In this document: positions 60,163 to 61,191 of the stretch, in pieces
How positions within the stretch are numbered: the first letter of the stretch is position 1
How the letters are laid out: every line of letters starts with the position of its first letter
NCBI GenBank assembly: GCA_002410755.1
Contig: DHOL01000077.1
Coordinates: 1-61,191, forward strand
Source of the DNA: Ruminococcaceae bacterium UBA5391
GTDB lineage: Bacteria; Bacillota; Clostridia; Oscillospirales; Acutalibacteraceae
Direction: 5' to 3'
Length of the DNA: 61,191 nt
The notes under the pieces: model-generated
The model's input: the letters and a program-made list of their open reading frames with translations, nothing else
The model's database searches: none
What the model was told of the DNA's origin: nothing
Position numbers and translations under genes: made by a program

Positions 60163-60802
60163 CCGGCTTGCCCGGGAAAATATCGGTCTCGTTCATGCCT
60201 GCGCGCGGCACTTTAAGGGCCGCGGCATAGAGTATGATGATTTGTTTCAGGCAGGTTGCCTGGGGCTTGTAAAGGCCGCCCGAAATTTCGATGAGAACCG
60301 CGGTGTCAAGTTCTCCACCTATGCGGTTCCGGTCATTCTTGGGGAAATCCGGCGCCTTTTCCGCGACGGTGGTGCCATTAAAATCGGGCGTAGCCTCAAA
60401 GGGCTTTCCATGCGTGCCACAAAAGAGTCTACCGCTTTTGCGGAGCGTGAAGGCCGCACACCAACCGTCAGTGAGCTTGCCCAGTTGCTCGGCGTAGAGC
60501 CGTCCGAAGCTGCCGAGGCAATCGGAGCATCCCGAACGCCGCTTTCCCTTACGGAAGACGAAGAGGACGGCGGGGGCCAGATCGATATTGCAGTAGAACC
60601 GGAAGAGGAAAAACTTGCCGAGGAGCTTTCCCTGAAACAGGTAGTTACGAAACTTGAACCGCGTGATCGGAAAATCATTGTACTCCGATATTTTCAGAGC
60701 CATACACAAACTGAAACGGCTGATGAGCTTGGCATGACACAGGTGCAGGTTTCCCGCAGGGAGCGGAAGATTTTAAACGAATTGCGGCAGAAGCTGTCAT
60801 AA
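60152..60802 (+). CDS. sigF: Sporulation sigma factor SigF
   Basis: The product is 216 aa from ATG 60152. Region 2 (GIEYDDLFQAGCLGLVKAA, then FSTYAVPVILGEIRR), region 3 (TPTVSELAQLLG) and region 4 (TETADELGMTQVQVSRRE) are intact. It is about 40 residues shorter than the Bacillus protein, mainly at the N-terminus. It directs forespore genes. No spoVA gene follows within the window. Confidence 0.95.
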   Translation: MDSDRLARENIGLVHACARHFKGRGIEYDDLFQAGCLGLVKAARNFDENRGVKFSTYAVPVILGEIRRLFRDGGAIKIGRSLKGLSMRATKESTAFAEREGRTPTVSELAQLLGVEPSEAAEAIGASRTPLSLTEDEEDGGGQIDIAVEPEEEKLAEELSLKQVVTKLEPRDRKIIVLRYFQSHTQTETADELGMTQVQVSRRERKILNELRQKLS

Positions 60803-60884
60803 AAATTCGCAGATACTTTGAAAACCGGTTTTTCGTATATTTTTGCGGAACTGATTTTCTCAGATTAAAAAAGCAAAAATTGGC

Positions 60885-60913
60885 TTGACCGGAGGTTAAA
60901 TATCTAATATAAT
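60885..60913 (+). promoter_or_regulatory. Sigma-A promoter in the terminal intergenic region
   Basis: TTGACC, 17-bp spacer, TATAAT. It directs transcription into the last 280 bases of the window. Confidence 0.82.
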
Positions 60914-61191
60914 GAGACTTCTCAAACAAGGATAAAAGCGGAGTCTCATGAGTGCGCAAAAAATTTTCCTGTATTTCTCCTGCAACCCAAATACTGTGTC
61001 AGTCTGTAGAACGACAGATTTGACAGTTGGACGGAATCTGTAAGGCATTAGAAAGTATTATAATAATAAGAGAGCTGTTTCTGCCGGTCGGCTTTTGTTC
61101 GGATAGCTAAGGAAATTAATAGAAAAGGTAAGGGAGGATAGAGGAAAAGATACGGCAAAAAAGGTAGATACTAAAAAAACGAGTAATATTT
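60914..61191 (+). other. AT-rich leader region without a recognised gene
   Basis: GAGACT (60914-60919) pairs with AGTCTC (60942-60947) right at the start of the transcript. An ATG at 60948 opens a 31-codon frame (MSAQKIFLYF...) whose GGAG lies inside the hairpin. A second TATAAT stands at 61059-61064 without a good -35. GGGAGG occurs at 61131 but no ATG, GTG or TTG follows at the right distance. The region may be a long leader for a gene beyond the window end. Confidence 0.5.

Noticed and set aside
60948..61043. 31-codon frame with GGAG four bases upstream
   Set aside because: It has no recognisable relatives and odd composition; support is too weak for a gene call.
1..61191. Mobile elements, prophage, tRNA, rRNA and defence systems
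   Set aside because: No transposase, integrase, terminal repeats, tRNA cloverleaf or nuclease-based defence gene could be recognised on either strand.

Overview
The window comes from a low-to-mid GC, endospore-forming Firmicute of the class Clostridia, most likely an Oscillospiraceae/Ruminococcaceae-type genome. The evidence is gene content and order: a spoIIAA-spoIIAB-sigF operon, ylbJ, yqfC-yqfD, a ylxM-ffh-rpsP-khpA-rimM-trmD block, an mraZ-to-ftsZ division cluster, Trp T-box and tetrahydrofolate riboswitch leaders, DUF1540 proteins, and consensus sigma-A promoters with strong Shine-Dalgarno sites. No rRNA, tRNA, CRISPR array, transposase, integrase or phage gene was seen, so this looks like ordinary chromosome with few accessory elements.

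Layout. Positions 1-5.7 kb hold the end of a surface-anchored heparinase II/III-like protein, a 50-residue orphan gene and an ABC ATPase-permease fusion. From 5.7 to 12 kb, on the minus strand, are a HIRAN-domain protein, a DegV protein and a three-gene ABC transporter. The transporter leader has a T-box with a UGG (Trp) specifier, followed by an in-frame upstream start with tandem Trp codons. Then come an ECF S component and a DUF1540 protein (+), clpB with a ribbon-helix-helix gene ahead of it (-), a small Cys protein and ylbJ (-). From 18 to 30 kb on the plus strand there is yqfC-yqfD, phoH-ybeY-dgkA-era-yqzL-recO-phosphoesterase-mutS2-ypmS-like, and ylxM-ffh-rpsP-khpA. The THF-riboswitch-controlled folT and rimM-trmD follow, then HPr, uvrC, and rsmD-coaD with a coiled-coil partner.

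From 36.3 to 48.2 kb is the division and cell wall cluster: mraZ, rsmH, ftsL, a PASTA-containing class B PBP, a short MurE-like remnant, mraY, ftsW, murG, murA, ftsQ, ftsZ. The ligases murC, murD, full murE and murF, and ftsA, are absent. From 48.4 to 61.2 kb are a CorA-like protein without GMN, an orphan fumarase beta subunit, a CDF transporter, htpG behind a CIRCE element, a DUF3810 membrane peptidase-like protein, a LURP-one-like protein, valS, folC and the spoIIA operon.

The most interesting points are four. The Trp transporter has a two-layer leader. A MurE-like fragment sits exactly where murE normally sits. A ribbon-helix-helix gene and palindrome precede clpB while htpG has CIRCE. An apparent sigma-E promoter for yqfC is built into an inverted repeat. 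Coordinates and motifs were read by eye; family assignments rest on motif recognition, not database searches.
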